64,000 bases of DNA from Vibrio sp. SCSIO 43136 (GCF_023716565.1 NZ_CP071848.1:3038001-3102000); one strand, 5' to 3'. Positions 40,226-49,537 are shown, counted from the first letter of the stretch. Notes: generated from the sequence alone by a model not told the origin. Translations and numbers: made by a program.

Positions 40226-40753
40226 ATGAATAAGTTTTTAAAACCAGTCATTTTGACGTCTGCACTTATTAGTTCCATGAGTTACGCCAACGATAGCCTC
40301 ACCACCTATGGCGATATCGCTCAGATTGGTATTCCTTTGACCGCAGGGGCTATCTCTTTATACAAAGGGGACAATGAAGGCTTTATTCAATTGGCAGAAG
40401 GTGCGCTTTACACTGCCATTGCCACCCATGCACTCAAGTTTACCGTCAATGCGGAAAGACCAAATGGTGGTGACCACTCCTTCCCATCAGGCCATACTTC
40501 GGCGGCGACTCAAGGTGCGGCTTATCTGCAATTTCGCTATGGTGCTGCCTACGGTATCCCTGCCTATGCGGCAGCGGCGTTAGTGGGTTATTCACGTGTG
40601 GAAGGGGAATATCACCACTGGCGAGATGTCATTGCAGGCATGGCGCTCGCAACAGGTATTCAATACATGGTGACCGAGCAAGGCTACTCAATCACGGTTT
40701 CACCCTACTTTGATAAAAAAGAGAGCGGCTTAACCGCTCAACTTCGTTTTTAA
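40226..40753 (+). CDS. PAP2-family phosphatase, exported
   Basis: The 175-residue protein has an N-terminal signal sequence (MNKFLKPVILTSALISSMSYA) and the three PAP2 phosphatase motifs: KFTVNAERP, SFPSGHT and SRVEGEYHHWRD. All catalytic residues are present. The substrate is probably a lipid phosphate or pyrophosphate in the envelope. Unlike most family members it has few strong membrane helices. The C-terminal segment ends in an outer-membrane-protein-like LRF. The stop overlaps the convergent SPOR-protein gene by 4 bases. ATG 40226 is chosen because it starts the signal peptide. Confidence 0.88.
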   Translation: MNKFLKPVILTSALISSMSYANDSLTTYGDIAQIGIPLTAGAISLYKGDNEGFIQLAEGALYTAIATHALKFTVNAERPNGGDHSFPSGHTSAATQGAAYLQFRYGAAYGIPAYAAAALVGYSRVEGEYHHWRDVIAGMALATGIQYMVTEQGYSITVSPYFDKKESGLTAQLRF

Positions 40754-41709
40754 GGCTGGATGCACAAAACATTCAGTAAAGACGAGCCTTTCAGTTGGGT
40801 CACTTTACCGCTGGTAAAGAAGCCCTTCTGCTCCATGCCCCAATACGGCAGATGCACCGGCCATTTATTTTTGGACAGTTCTTCGGTTTGCAATATCGCT
40901 TGCCACTCATCGTGATTGGCAAGGCGCATACCTAACTTCTTACACACGCCAAGCGCACTGCTGTAACTCATACGGTTCCACGGCTTGTCATGTTCCATAT
41001 AGAAGGTATCACTGCCATCATTAACGTAAGGCACCACATAAGTGTGTTGGTTTAACTGAGCTTTGCGTCGAACCTCTATATTGCCCGTTGAGGTAACTTT
41101 AGGTGCGCTATTGAGCCCTGTGGTAGCGACAGGTGCGGGTTCTGGCTTAGGTTGTGGTTTTGCCGCAGGCTTTGGCTGCTGAGCTTTAGCCGCAGGCACC
41201 GTGGCACTCATCGCAGGGGCAGGTTTGGCTTTAGCTGGCGCCGCTGGTTTTGGTGCTTGCGCAGCAGGTTGTGCACTTGGCGCTGCTGCAACCTTTACTT
41301 CACGGATAAAGGCATCATTGTATTTAGCCAAAGTGATTATCATGCGCCAATCTTTCTTGGCTGCTCGGTAATTCTCGTATGGACCGATCAGGCAGCGGTA
41401 ACCTCTTGCCTCTTTTTTCATCCAAACGTCAGAAGTGATTTCTCGATACAAGCCTTTGGCCTCAGTCAGTGGCATCGGCTTGTCCAATATTCCACACTGG
41501 ACCCAAAACATGTTTTCAGGGTTGGTTGGCTTCTTATTGCCCCATAAGCCATCACCAATTGGGCAATCTGCGCTAAGCATGGGCAGTTCTTTACTCGATG
41601 CCTGAGTCGCATCACAAATATAGTCTTCAGCCATTACGGTCGTCACTGGCAACATCATTGTCAATGTAAGCGCCAATACAGCAGCACGTACCGTCATTTT
41701 TCCGTCCAT
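40750..41709 (-). CDS. Periplasmic SPOR-domain-like protein with Pro/Ala-rich linker
   Basis: The 319-residue protein has a signal peptide (about 1-27, ending VMA-ED). An N-terminal domain with a SPOR-like segment (MFWVQCGILDKPMPLTEAKGLY ... CLIGPYENYRAAKKDW) follows, then an Ala/Pro/Lys-rich linker (about 145-200), then a C-terminal domain (NRMSYSSALGVCKKLGMRLANHDEW) resembling formylglycine-type or C-lectin folds. SPOR domains bind denuded septal peptidoglycan, so a cell-division or envelope role is possible. GAGAGG precedes the ATG. Confidence 0.8.
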   Translation of the reverse strand: MDGKMTVRAAVLALTLTMMLPVTTVMAEDYICDATQASSKELPMLSADCPIGDGLWGNKKPTNPENMFWVQCGILDKPMPLTEAKGLYREITSDVWMKKEARGYRCLIGPYENYRAAKKDWRMIITLAKYNDAFIREVKVAAAPSAQPAAQAPKPAAPAKAKPAPAMSATVPAAKAQQPKPAAKPQPKPEPAPVATTGLNSAPKVTSTGNIEVRRKAQLNQHTYVVPYVNDGSDTFYMEHDKPWNRMSYSSALGVCKKLGMRLANHDEWQAILQTEELSKNKWPVHLPYWGMEQKGFFTSGKVTQLKGSSLLNVLCIQP

Positions 41710-41816
41710 AGTTCCTCTCCGAGCCCAATACCCAGTGTATTGAATGCAAAAAAAGAGCCGAAAATTTCGACTCTTTAGTTTAGGAATATTTATGATTAAA
41801 AATCAATCGCTTTGGA

Positions 41817-42758
41817 TCACCCTTTGTAAATCTTAGGGTTGAATACGTCACGTAGCCAGTCACCGAGCAGGTTAATCACCAACACCAGCGCCACCAACAC
41901 GAAACCTGGGAAAGCAGTAATCCACCAAGCGCCAGAGAAGATGTAGTTAAAACCAATACTGATCAGTGCACCAAGCGAAGGCTGATCGACAGGCAAACCA
42001 AGACCAAGGAACGACAGCGCTGCCTCAGACATGATGGCGTTAGCTACCTGCACTGTCGAGATAACCAAGATCGGTGACAGACAGTTAGGCAAGATGTGGC
42101 GGAACATGATACGAGGTGCTTTAAAGCCCATCACACGAGCTGCTTCAACGTACTCTTTTTTCTTCTCAGCCAGTACCGAGGCACGCACGGTACGAGCGTA
42201 TTGAGGCCACTCAGCCACACCGATAATCACCACCAGCATTACCACCGCATACTGGGCATAGAAATCACTGCCAAAGCTGGCTTTAAAGATAGCCGAGACG
42301 ATGATTGCTACCATCATGGTCGAGAACGACAATTGCACATCGGCAAAACGCATCAAGAAACTGTCCACTCGACCACCGAAGTAACCTGCTGACAGACCAA
42401 TGATGATGCCTAAAAACAGCTGCAAACCCACTGCCAAGAAGCCGATGGTCAGTGATAAGCGAGAGCCATAAAGAATGGTCGAGAAAATATCACGGCCCTG
42501 TTCATCGGTGCCAAGCAAGAATCTCTCGTCACCATCTTCCATCCAAGAAGGAGGCAACTCTGAGTCCATGATATCGATGGAAGCCAAGTCATACGGGTCA
42601 GATGGTGCAATCAGTGGCGCCGCCAGCGACATCACCAAGAACATCATAAACACCGAAAAAGAGAACATCGCCACTTTGTCTTTTTTGAAATAGTAGAGAA
42701 AGTCCGACTGTTTAAATCGCTCCCAACGAGAAGGAGCGGTTGCGGTTGTTGTGTTCAT
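41817..42758 (-). CDS. Peptide-type ABC transporter permease, DppC/OppC family
   Basis: This 313-residue inner-membrane permease has an N-terminal OppC-type segment, six hydrophobic helices and the permease EAA loop (EYVEAARVMGFKAPRIMFRHILPN). The N-terminal part carries a helix at about 30-50 and the periplasmic LGTDEQGRDIFSTILYGSRLSLTIG motif. It pairs with the adjacent DppB-like permease. It is the last gene of a four-gene operon. Confidence 0.94.
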   Translation of the reverse strand: MNTTTATAPSRWERFKQSDFLYYFKKDKVAMFSFSVFMMFLVMSLAAPLIAPSDPYDLASIDIMDSELPPSWMEDGDERFLLGTDEQGRDIFSTILYGSRLSLTIGFLAVGLQLFLGIIIGLSAGYFGGRVDSFLMRFADVQLSFSTMMVAIIVSAIFKASFGSDFYAQYAVVMLVVIIGVAEWPQYARTVRASVLAEKKKEYVEAARVMGFKAPRIMFRHILPNCLSPILVISTVQVANAIMSEAALSFLGLGLPVDQPSLGALISIGFNYIFSGAWWITAFPGFVLVALVLVINLLGDWLRDVFNPKIYKG

Positions 42759-42759
42759 A

Positions 42760-43737
42760 TTAAGCTCCTTTACCCGTTAGGTTCACGGTTGGGTTGATCA
42801 ATCCATACAGTAGGTCGACGATGGTGTTGGTCACCACGAAAATCAGGCCAACAAAAATCACGTAAGCGGTGATAAGTGGCGTGTCGACTCGGTTGATCGC
42901 CTCAAGGAACAAAAAGCCAGTACCTGGCCATTGGAATACGGTCTCAGTCAAAATGGTGTAAGCCACCATGGTACCGATTTGAACACCACCAACCGTCAAC
43001 ACTGGAAGCATGGTATTTTTCAGTGCGTGCTGGTAGTGAATTTTATTGGTCGCAAGGCCCTTTGCTTTACCGAACTTGATGTATTCTGAGCTCAGCACTT
43101 CAAGCATTTCAGAGCGTACTAAGCGGATAAACAGAGGCAGCATAATAGAAGCCAGAGAAATACATGGCAGTACCAAGTGCGCTAGGCCATCAAGGGTAAA
43201 GAAGCCAGAATCCCATCCCAGAACGTTAGCGGTCTCCCCTCGCCCATAGGAAGGCAACCATCCAAGCTCGATGGAGAAAACGTACATCAACATGATGGCG
43301 GTTAAGAAAACAGGAATGGAGATACCAATACTACTGCCTGCCATCACGATTTTGGTGAAGACACTCTTTGGATGAATCGCCGAATAAACCCCAAGCGGGA
43401 TTGAGCAGACAATGATAATAATTGATGCGCCAAACACTAATTCAAGCGTGGCGACCAGCTTGCTGAGGATCACCTCAACGGCCGGCTTTTTGAAGAAGTA
43501 AGATGTACCTAAATCGCCCTGTACGGCAGCGCCGACAAAACGAGAGTATTTGGTGATGAATGGGTCGTTAAGACCAAGCTCGTCGCGCAATGCCTGACGC
43601 TCTGCCTCAGAAACCGACTGGCCCACTAACTCACGCAGCGGATCCCCTAGGTTGTCCTGAATAGCAAACGCCACCAAACTGATCACAAACATCACTATCA
43701 GTGCCTGAAACAGGCGCTTGACCAGAAACGTAAACAT
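42760..43737 (-). CDS. Peptide-type ABC transporter permease, DppB/OppB family
   Basis: The 325-residue permease begins MFTFLVKRLFQALIVMFVISLVAF, typical of DppB, and has six membrane helices and an EAA loop (EYIKFGKAKGLATNKIHYQHALKN). It forms the heterodimeric channel with the gene that follows after 1 base. Upstream, a 135-base gap with a hairpin separates it from the binding-protein gene. Confidence 0.94.
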   Translation of the reverse strand: MFTFLVKRLFQALIVMFVISLVAFAIQDNLGDPLRELVGQSVSEAERQALRDELGLNDPFITKYSRFVGAAVQGDLGTSYFFKKPAVEVILSKLVATLELVFGASIIIIVCSIPLGVYSAIHPKSVFTKIVMAGSSIGISIPVFLTAIMLMYVFSIELGWLPSYGRGETANVLGWDSGFFTLDGLAHLVLPCISLASIMLPLFIRLVRSEMLEVLSSEYIKFGKAKGLATNKIHYQHALKNTMLPVLTVGGVQIGTMVAYTILTETVFQWPGTGFLFLEAINRVDTPLITAYVIFVGLIFVVTNTIVDLLYGLINPTVNLTGKGA

Positions 43738-43837
43738 TCCCTGCCCCTTTTATAACTTTCCATAGTTTTCAGTCTTAAAAATGGCACCTAACCCGACTGA
43801 AACAAGGTTAAGCACCGAAATTGTAACCGTAGTTACC

Positions 43838-43863
43838 AGCGCTGCCCGCAAGCAGGCAGCGCT
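43838..43863 (-). other. Intra-operon hairpin after the binding-protein gene
   Basis: AGCGCTGCC and GGCAGCGCT form a 9-base stem around an 8-base loop between the binding protein and permease genes. No strong T run follows. Such hairpins often protect the abundant binding-protein mRNA or cause partial termination. Confidence 0.6.
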
Positions 43864-43872
43864 TTACATAAC

Positions 43873-45426
43873 TTACTCAGAAACCACTAGGTCACCGAAG
43901 TAAGGGAAGTTCATACCGTTAACGATTGGACCGATGTTAACGTTGCTCTTCGCAGCCCATGAAGGATCCTGCCAGTGTAGAGGAACGAACGCCGCTTCAT
44001 CGTATAGCGTTGCTTCAACTTGCTTCAGCATAGTGCTACGTTTCGCTAGATCCGTTTCAGTGTTTGAAGCATTCACTAGCTTGTCCACTTCTGCGTTACC
44101 GTAATGACCACAGTTGTACTGACCTTTACCTGTTTCAGAGTCACGAGTCATCGCTAGGAACTCAGTGAAGTTCGCTGAATCTTCAGTATCTGGGTGCCAA
44201 CCGATCATTAGCATGTCCGCAGCACACTTATCGAACTCAGGCCAGTATTGCGCTTTAGGCATTGTCTTCAGGTCAACCTTGATACCAATCTTAGAAAGCA
44301 TTGCCGCAGCCGCTTGAGCGATCTTGTCATCGTTCACGTAACGGTTGTTTGGCGCCATCATCGATAGGTTAAAGCCATTCTCGTAACCCGCTTCTTTCAT
44401 CAGAGCTTTCGCTTTCTTCAGGTCAAAACGTGGTTTCAGATCTTCGTTGTAGCCTGCGTAACCCACTGGGCTCTGTTGAGCCGCTGGCGTTGCCGCACCT
44501 TTCATGATCTTCTTAGCAATACCTTCGTTGTTGATTGCGTAAACGATCGCTTGGCGAACACGCACATCTTTCAACGCTTCATTGCTGTTTTGGTTCATTT
44601 GGAAAGTGATAACACGTGTACCCGGCATAGTGTACAGGTCAGCGTCTTTCGCTTTTTCGATACGGTTGTAGTCGTTTGGTGCCACTGGAGCAATCATATC
44701 TACGTCACCAGAAAGAAGTGCTGCAACACGCGTTGCGTCTTCTTTGATTGGCACTAGAGTGATTTTGTCTACGTTACCTTTGCCTGCATCCCAGTAACCG
44801 TCAAAACGCTCAAATACTACCTTAACGCCTTGCTCACGCTCAGTGATGGTGTATGCACCCGTACCAGAAGCGTTAGTCGATGCGAACGAGTTACCGTGCT
44901 TAACGATTTCGCCTTTGTCTTTACCCGCAGCGTCTGTGCCAGAGTAGAACTTGCTGTCCATTGGGAAGATGTAAGTTGCAACGTTTTCTACCAATGGGTA
45001 AGTGCCATCTGTTTTCACTTCAACCGTGTAGTCATCCACTTTGGTCAGTGAAACTAGAGGAGCGAAGATGCCTTTAAAGTCTGGAGAGCTCTTCAGACGG
45101 TCGAATGTCCAAACGACATCGTCTGCAGTGAAGTCATTACCTGAGTGGAACTTAACGCCTTTACGTAGATTGAAACGCATAGTTTCGTTATCGACACGTT
45201 CCCAAGACTCAGCTAGACGTGGTTCAAATTCCATTTTTTGGTTAAAACGAACAAGTGGATCAAACACCATGTGAGACATTTGCATCGTACCACCAGATAG
45301 CTGCTCTTGCGGGTCCAGTGATACTGGGTCTGCATCGTAAGCAACGGTGATATCTGCTGCAGCTACTGAAGCGCTAAGCCCTGCTGCCATTAGCGCCATA
45401 GCTAATTTGCTTTTCATGGTTTTCAT
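43873..45426 (-). CDS. ABC transporter substrate-binding protein, peptide/opine type (SBP_bac_5)
   Basis: The 517-residue protein has a signal peptide (MKTMKSKLAMALMAAGLSASVAAA) and the family-5 binding fold: ADITVAYDADPVSLDPQEQLSGG at the mature N-terminus, RLAESWERVDNETMRFNLRKGVKFHSG and DVRVRQAIVYAINNEGI. Family members bind di- or oligopeptides, glutathione, nickel or opines; the substrate is not readable. AAGGAG lies 7 bases before ATG 45426. Codon bias is strong, implying abundant expression. Confidence 0.94.
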   Translation of the reverse strand: MKTMKSKLAMALMAAGLSASVAAADITVAYDADPVSLDPQEQLSGGTMQMSHMVFDPLVRFNQKMEFEPRLAESWERVDNETMRFNLRKGVKFHSGNDFTADDVVWTFDRLKSSPDFKGIFAPLVSLTKVDDYTVEVKTDGTYPLVENVATYIFPMDSKFYSGTDAAGKDKGEIVKHGNSFASTNASGTGAYTITEREQGVKVVFERFDGYWDAGKGNVDKITLVPIKEDATRVAALLSGDVDMIAPVAPNDYNRIEKAKDADLYTMPGTRVITFQMNQNSNEALKDVRVRQAIVYAINNEGIAKKIMKGAATPAAQQSPVGYAGYNEDLKPRFDLKKAKALMKEAGYENGFNLSMMAPNNRYVNDDKIAQAAAAMLSKIGIKVDLKTMPKAQYWPEFDKCAADMLMIGWHPDTEDSANFTEFLAMTRDSETGKGQYNCGHYGNAEVDKLVNASNTETDLAKRSTMLKQVEATLYDEAAFVPLHWQDPSWAAKSNVNIGPIVNGMNFPYFGDLVVSE

Positions 45427-45496
45427 TGCATAACTCCTTATGCGGGAATCCAAATCCCTAGTTGTTGTATTTGTCTGTGTTGTTTTTCTTATCGGC

Positions 45497-47212
45497 TTAC
45501 GCCGTTTTTACGTCTTCTCGTAGGCCAGTAAACTCCGGCATTAGAGAAATCAGCTGCTTACTGTACTCATGCTGAGGATCAGTAAACAATTGCTCGGTCG
45601 GAGCCACTTCGAGTAGTGTCCCCATCTGCATGACACCAATGCGATCACACATCTGACGTATTACCGGCAAGTCGTGGCTGATAAACAACATCGTCAGGTT
45701 GAGCTCGTCCTGGAGATCTTTGAGCAAGTTAAGGATTTGCGCTTGAACTGACACATCAAGTGCCGAGGTTGGTTCATCACAAATCAAAAGTCGTGGGCGG
45801 GTAGCTAGCGCACGTGCGATAGAAATACGCTGACGCTGGCCTCCTGAGAATTCGTGCGGATATTTGACGCCAGCCATTTTCCCTAAACCAACGTGATCCA
45901 ACAGATCATGTACGATCTGACGGGTTTCATTCTCATTAGCGGTCAGTTTGTGGAAACGGATCGGCTCTGCGATGATATCGAAGATCTTCATTCGAGGGTT
46001 CATCGAGGTATAAGGGTTCTGGAACACCATCTGCATCTGGCGACGCAATGGACGACGCTCTTTTTCAGATTTAAGTGAAGTGAGATCAATGCCTTCAAAA
46101 GTGACCTTACCTGAGTTTGGCTCATAAAGGCCAGCAATGACACGGGCAATGGTAGATTTACCAGAACCAGATTCGCCCACCAAACCAAAGGTTTCCCCTT
46201 CAAATACTTCAAAGCTAACGTTATTTGACGCTTGCACGTACTCACGGCGGCTTTCAAACAGAGAATCTTTGGTAACAAAGCGAAGATTGACGTTTTCCAC
46301 GTTAAGCAACGGGCCAGTGTAATCACGGTGGTCTTGGCTTTGACCTAACCAGTGATTTTTCACATCCAGCGGTTCCATCTCATGCGCTTCTTCGATATAG
46401 CTCACCAGCGGGAATCGGTCGAGTTTGATGTCTGAGCGAGGTACCGCTGAAATCAAGCTACGAGTGTATGAGTGCTCTGGTGTACCCAGCACTTTTGCTG
46501 TTGGGCCAAACTCCACCAGGTCACCACGATACATCACGGCCACTCGGTCAGTGACGTTAGAAACCACACCCATGTCGTGCGTTACCAACATACAACCGAC
46601 ATTTTTTTCAATACATAGGTCGCGAATCAGTTTCAAGATCTGGTCTTGAATCGACACATCTAGAGCGGTTGTTGGTTCATCAGCAATGATCAGATCAGGC
46701 TCACCCGCTAGTGCAATTGCAATCACCACACGTTGGCGCATACCACCAGAAAATTGGTGCGGGAACTGTTTTAGGCGGTTTTCGGGTTGAGGAATACCCA
46801 CTTGCTTCATTAACGCAAGTGAACGATCGTAAGCTTCTTGATCGCTGACCTTCATGTTGGCATGAATGGTCTCTTTAAGCTGGTGCTCAACCGTAAACAA
46901 AGGGTTTAGAGAGGTCATTGGATCTTGGAAGATAAATCCAATTTTGGAGCCACGTACTTTACGCATCTGCTCAGTACCTAGACCCGAGATTTTTTCCCCG
47001 TCGAGGAAAACTTCCCCGTCGGCAATCAAGCCAGGAGGGCTCAGTAGGTCGATGACCGCATTACCCACGGTCGACTTACCTGCACCAGACTCACCTACCA
47101 CACCAACGATTTCACCACGTTCAATATTAAACGAAAGTGACTTAACGGCGGCGTGTACCCCGTGGCGAGACGGGTATTCGATTCGAAGATTTTTAACTTC
47201 TAATAGTGACAT
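45497..47212 (-). CDS. Dual ATPase subunit of a peptide-type ABC transporter
   Basis: The 571-residue protein fuses two DppD/DppF-like ATPase domains, as in GsiA and YejF. Each half has Walker A (GESGAGKST and GESGSGKST), a signature (FSGGMRQR and FSGGQRQR) and Walker B ([12 protein letters not shown] and [12 protein letters not shown]). It energises the two permeases downstream. It is the first gene of the operon. I chose ATG 47212, where the ATPase fold begins ([15 protein letters not shown]); a start at 47368 adds 52 unsupported residues. Confidence 0.95.
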   Translation of the reverse strand: MSLLEVKNLRIEYPSRHGVHAAVKSLSFNIERGEIVGVVGESGAGKSTVGNAVIDLLSPPGLIADGEVFLDGEKISGLGTEQMRKVRGSKIGFIFQDPMTSLNPLFTVEHQLKETIHANMKVSDQEAYDRSLALMKQVGIPQPENRLKQFPHQFSGGMRQRVVIAIALAGEPDLIIADEPTTALDVSIQDQILKLIRDLCIEKNVGCMLVTHDMGVVSNVTDRVAVMYRGDLVEFGPTAKVLGTPEHSYTRSLISAVPRSDIKLDRFPLVSYIEEAHEMEPLDVKNHWLGQSQDHRDYTGPLLNVENVNLRFVTKDSLFESRREYVQASNNVSFEVFEGETFGLVGESGSGKSTIARVIAGLYEPNSGKVTFEGIDLTSLKSEKERRPLRRQMQMVFQNPYTSMNPRMKIFDIIAEPIRFHKLTANENETRQIVHDLLDHVGLGKMAGVKYPHEFSGGQRQRISIARALATRPRLLICDEPTSALDVSVQAQILNLLKDLQDELNLTMLFISHDLPVIRQMCDRIGVMQMGTLLEVAPTEQLFTDPQHEYSKQLISLMPEFTGLREDVKTA

Positions 47213-47420
47213 TAACCAGACCTCTACTGCTTTGGCAGCTTTCTGCCCTGTCTGTAAATTGAATCCATTCAACGTCAGAGAACAATCTGACAAAAAATTA
47301 GCCAGCCAACAATTTGGCAAATCTTTCACAGAAAAGCAACAATCAAAGCATAAAAAATCGTCACCCACACAATCTAAAGCACAAAGACTGCATAATAATG
47401 CAGCATTTAAGTTGATCTAA

Positions 47421-47447
47421 ACTAGTGATATAGCCACTATCACTAGT
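47421..47447. promoter_or_regulatory. Inverted repeat, candidate operator of the ABC operon
   Basis: ACTAGTGATA and TATCACTAGT are perfect 10-base arms with a 7-base spacer, about 210 bases upstream of the ATPase start. The dyad has no T run and looks like a regulator site rather than a terminator. Confidence 0.5.
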
Positions 47448-47720
47448 AATATGCTCTAAATACGCAGGAATAAACCAGATAAAGAGGAGGAATGAACAAA
47501 GTTATCAGTAATTAATACTTATATAATTATTCACAAGTTGTTAGTTACAATACGACAACATCCACCAGTGGCACGCCAATTTTCTAGTCAATAGCACTGA
47601 TCAAGTCGTAATAAATCAGCACATAACACCACAGACCAGTGCAATATAACGAGCACTTATCCATAGATAACTCTGAATTGTTCAATGTTCCATCACCCCA
47701 TAAAAAGGTAGCAGGAGAAA

Positions 47721-47828
47721 ATGTTCCAAGACGAACAATCTTTCGCTTTGATAACTAGCGCGGGTTTTTATGCTGGCAGCAAGTTGGAAGTTTCGGGCAC
47801 GTCACGGAAATGGTTAAGGGGGATGTAA
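47721..47828 (+). CDS. Possible 35-residue peptide next to the heptamer array
   Basis: ATG 47721 has AGGAGAAA directly upstream, and the frame MFQDEQSFALITSAG... runs 35 codons to TAA. I do not recognise it. It could be a small protein, a fragment left by repeat expansion, or chance. Confidence 0.3.
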   Translation: MFQDEQSFALITSAGFYAGSKLEVSGTSRKWLRGM

Positions 47829-47850
47829 GGGGTTTTGAAGGTGAGACGAG

Positions 47851-47980
47851 AAACGGGAAACGGGAAACGGGAAACGGGAAACGGGAAACGGGAAACGGGA
47901 AACGGGAAACGGGAAACGGGAAACGGGAAACGGGAAACGGGAAACGGGAAACGGGAAACGGGAAACGGGAAACGGGAAAC
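47851..47980. repeat. Tandem heptamer array AAACGGG, about 18.6 perfect copies
   Basis: 130 bases consist only of the unit AAACGGG with no visible mismatch. Because 7 is not a multiple of 3, all three frames read through it as a repeating peptide on either strand, giving false open frames. Perfect identity suggests recent expansion by slippage. The unit resembles the heptamers at 474 and 35576. Confidence 0.97.
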
Positions 47981-48041
47981 GCTATCCAATATGAATTTTA
48001 GGGCGAGTAAGTCAAGAACTCGATGGATATCTTGCCCTGCC

Positions 48042-48072
48042 TTTTACCGTTAGCAATGCAGAGCATGGCGTC
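48042..48072. repeat. Dispersed intergenic repeat (TTTTACCGTTAGC ... GGCGTCC)
   Basis: The segment holds TTTTACCGTTAGC, a 10-base spacer and GCATGGCGTCC, the same word pair as at 11408-11451 and, inverted, at 35523-35553. A further TTTTACCG follows at 48080-48087. Confidence 0.6.
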
Positions 48073-48093
48073 CTTTTCCCTTTTACCGAAATA

Positions 48094-48122
48094 CGAAAAA
48101 GCCCCAGCGATTGCTGAGGCTA
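48094..48122 (-). terminator. Second terminator of the tRNA operon
   Basis: On the minus strand AGCCTCAGC and GCTGGGGCT pair around AATC with one mismatch, followed by five Ts. It backs up the stronger terminator just upstream. Confidence 0.75.
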
Positions 48123-48129
48123 TTAAACG

Positions 48130-48160
48130 CAAAAAAGCCTCGTCATTCGACGAGGCTTTA
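48130..48160 (-). terminator. Main terminator of the tRNA operon
   Basis: AAAGCCTCGTC and GACGAGGCTTT form a perfect 11-base stem around ATTC. On the minus strand six Ts follow. Confidence 0.92.
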
Positions 48161-48165
48161 AATGA

Positions 48166-48242
<77 letters not shown>

Positions 48243-48297
48243 ACTTGTGTTTTATCTTAACCTAAATTAAGAATGGAAGCTAAAGCTACCTAATTAA

Positions 48298-48374
48298 TGG
48301 GGTGGCTAACGAGATTCGAACTCGCGACCACCGGAATCACAATCCAGGGCTCTACCAACTGAGCTATAGCCACC
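48298..48374 (-). tRNA. tRNA-His (anticodon GTG), copy 1
   Basis: The minus strand reads GGTGGCTATAGCTCAG to GCCACCCCA, including the extra 5' G typical of tRNA-His. The anticodon loop TTGTGAT gives GTG. It matches enterobacterial tRNA-His closely. Confidence 0.96.
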
Positions 48375-48415
48375 ACTAATTTTTTATATAACCGCCTAAG
48401 CGACTATTGAAATAG

Positions 48416-48484
48416 TGGTCGGTGAAGAGGGATTCGATGGTCCGGCATTCCGGCCCCCGACTCTGTGCTCTCTTTACCAACACA
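48416..48484 (-). pseudogene. Broken tRNA-Pro with an insertion in the T arm
   Basis: 48416-48437 is identical to the last 22 bases of the tRNA-Pro genes, including CCA and most of the T arm. About 16 extra bases (48438-48453) containing the small palindrome CCGGCATTCCGG then interrupt it. CCCCCGAC resumes, followed by a degraded remainder with only TACCAA recognisable. No anticodon arm can be drawn, so it is not functional as a tRNA. Confidence 0.8.
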
Positions 48485-48514
48485 ATCATGTTTATTAAAC
48501 ACGATTTAAAATGA

Positions 48515-48591
<77 letters not shown>

Positions 48592-48647
48592 ACTTATGTT
48601 TTATCCTGACCCGAAATCAAGATGGGAAGCAAACGCTACCGAAATAA

Positions 48648-48724
48648 TGGGGTGGCTAACGAGATTCGAACTCGCGACCACCGGAATCACAATCCAGGGC
48701 TCTACCAACTGAGCTATAGCCACC
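48648..48724 (-). tRNA. tRNA-His (anticodon GTG), copy 2
   Basis: A complete cloverleaf with encoded CCA and the extra 5' G, identical to copy 1. The His-Pro spacers of the two pairs are clearly related, showing a tandem duplication. Confidence 0.96.
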
Positions 48725-48756
48725 ACTATTTTTTACCGATATTTCCTCCAGGCTTA

Positions 48757-48833
<77 letters not shown>

Positions 48834-48854
48834 ATGCCCTATCGGCGGAGTGGA

Positions 48855-48883
48855 ATAATACGGATATCACACTATGCCGTCTA
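48855..48883 (-). promoter_or_regulatory. Promoter of the tRNA operon
   Basis: On the minus strand TAGACG (-35, 48878-48883) and TATTAT (-10, 48855-48860) are 17 bases apart. They are followed by a GC-rich stretch (CCACTCCGCC) typical of stringently controlled stable-RNA promoters. It starts 22 bases upstream of tRNA-Arg. Confidence 0.75.
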
Positions 48884-49123
48884 GTGTTTTTTTCAACTTT
48901 TTTATCGTTTGTTGTCTTTTTCAGCAGTTAGGATGTGATAAAGCCCCTGTAAGAGCGATCTTGTGGTTTATTGCAACAAGCCAACAAGCTATAATCACGC
49001 AATATTTACAATGATTTAACAGCTGATTTTCGGCTGGTTATCATATAGCACCTTCTAATTAATCAAATACGGCTGGATGCCAACGCAGATTGGTAAAAAT
49101 CGCCTGGGAATGTAAGTGAGTTT

Positions 49124-49537
49124 ATGGATATGTCTCGATTCGGAATCGGCCTAATGGCTGCAGCGCTAACTTTTTCAAGTGCTTCTTTTGCTTCTTCAGT
49201 AAGCCAAGAAGAATATGACGCTATCGCAGAACGCATCAAACCTGTGGGTCAAGTTTACTTGGCGGGTGCTGAGCCAGTGTCGAATGAACCAGCAGAGCCG
49301 CGTGATGGCGCTACGGTTTACAACACTTTCTGTACAGCCTGTCACACCTCTGGCGTGAGTGGCGCACCGATCAAAGGTGACGCAGACCAGTGGGCCCCTC
49401 GTTTGGCTCAAGGTATGGATGTCGTGACTGACCACGCAATCAATGGCTTTAACGCAATGCCAGCAAAAGGTTCTTGTATGGATTGTAGCGACGATGAAAT
49501 CATCGCAGCCATTGAACACATGATTGAAGGTCTATAA
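49124..49537 (+). CDS. Cytochrome c5
   Basis: A small periplasmic monohaem cytochrome c of the respiratory chain. The 137 residues have a signal peptide (about 1-24, ending SFA), a haem site CTACH near residue 70, a distal Met in FNAMPAKG and the extra C-x-x-C near the C-terminus (SCMDCSDDE), the cysteine pair typical of c5. It diverges from the tRNA operon and is convergent with rep. Confidence 0.93.
   Translation: MDMSRFGIGLMAAALTFSSASFASSVSQEEYDAIAERIKPVGQVYLAGAEPVSNEPAEPRDGATVYNTFCTACHTSGVSGAPIKGDADQWAPRLAQGMDVVTDHAINGFNAMPAKGSCMDCSDDEIIAAIEHMIEGL

Larger units (their letters stand above)
47213..47850. other. Intergenic region upstream of the ABC operon
   Basis: No standard gene is visible. 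The region should contain the ABC operon promoter. It has a 27-base dyad at 47421-47447 and a 35-codon frame at 47721. AT-rich sequence fills most of the rest. The heptamer array begins at 47851. Confidence 0.5.

Noticed and set aside
47851..47980. CRISPR array
   Set aside because: The repeat is a 7-base unit without spacers and no cas genes are present.
47768..48053. Open frames on both strands coding for repeated FPVSRFP or ETGNGKR peptides
   Set aside because: They are produced by the heptamer array, which has no stops in any frame; no start signal or family supports them.
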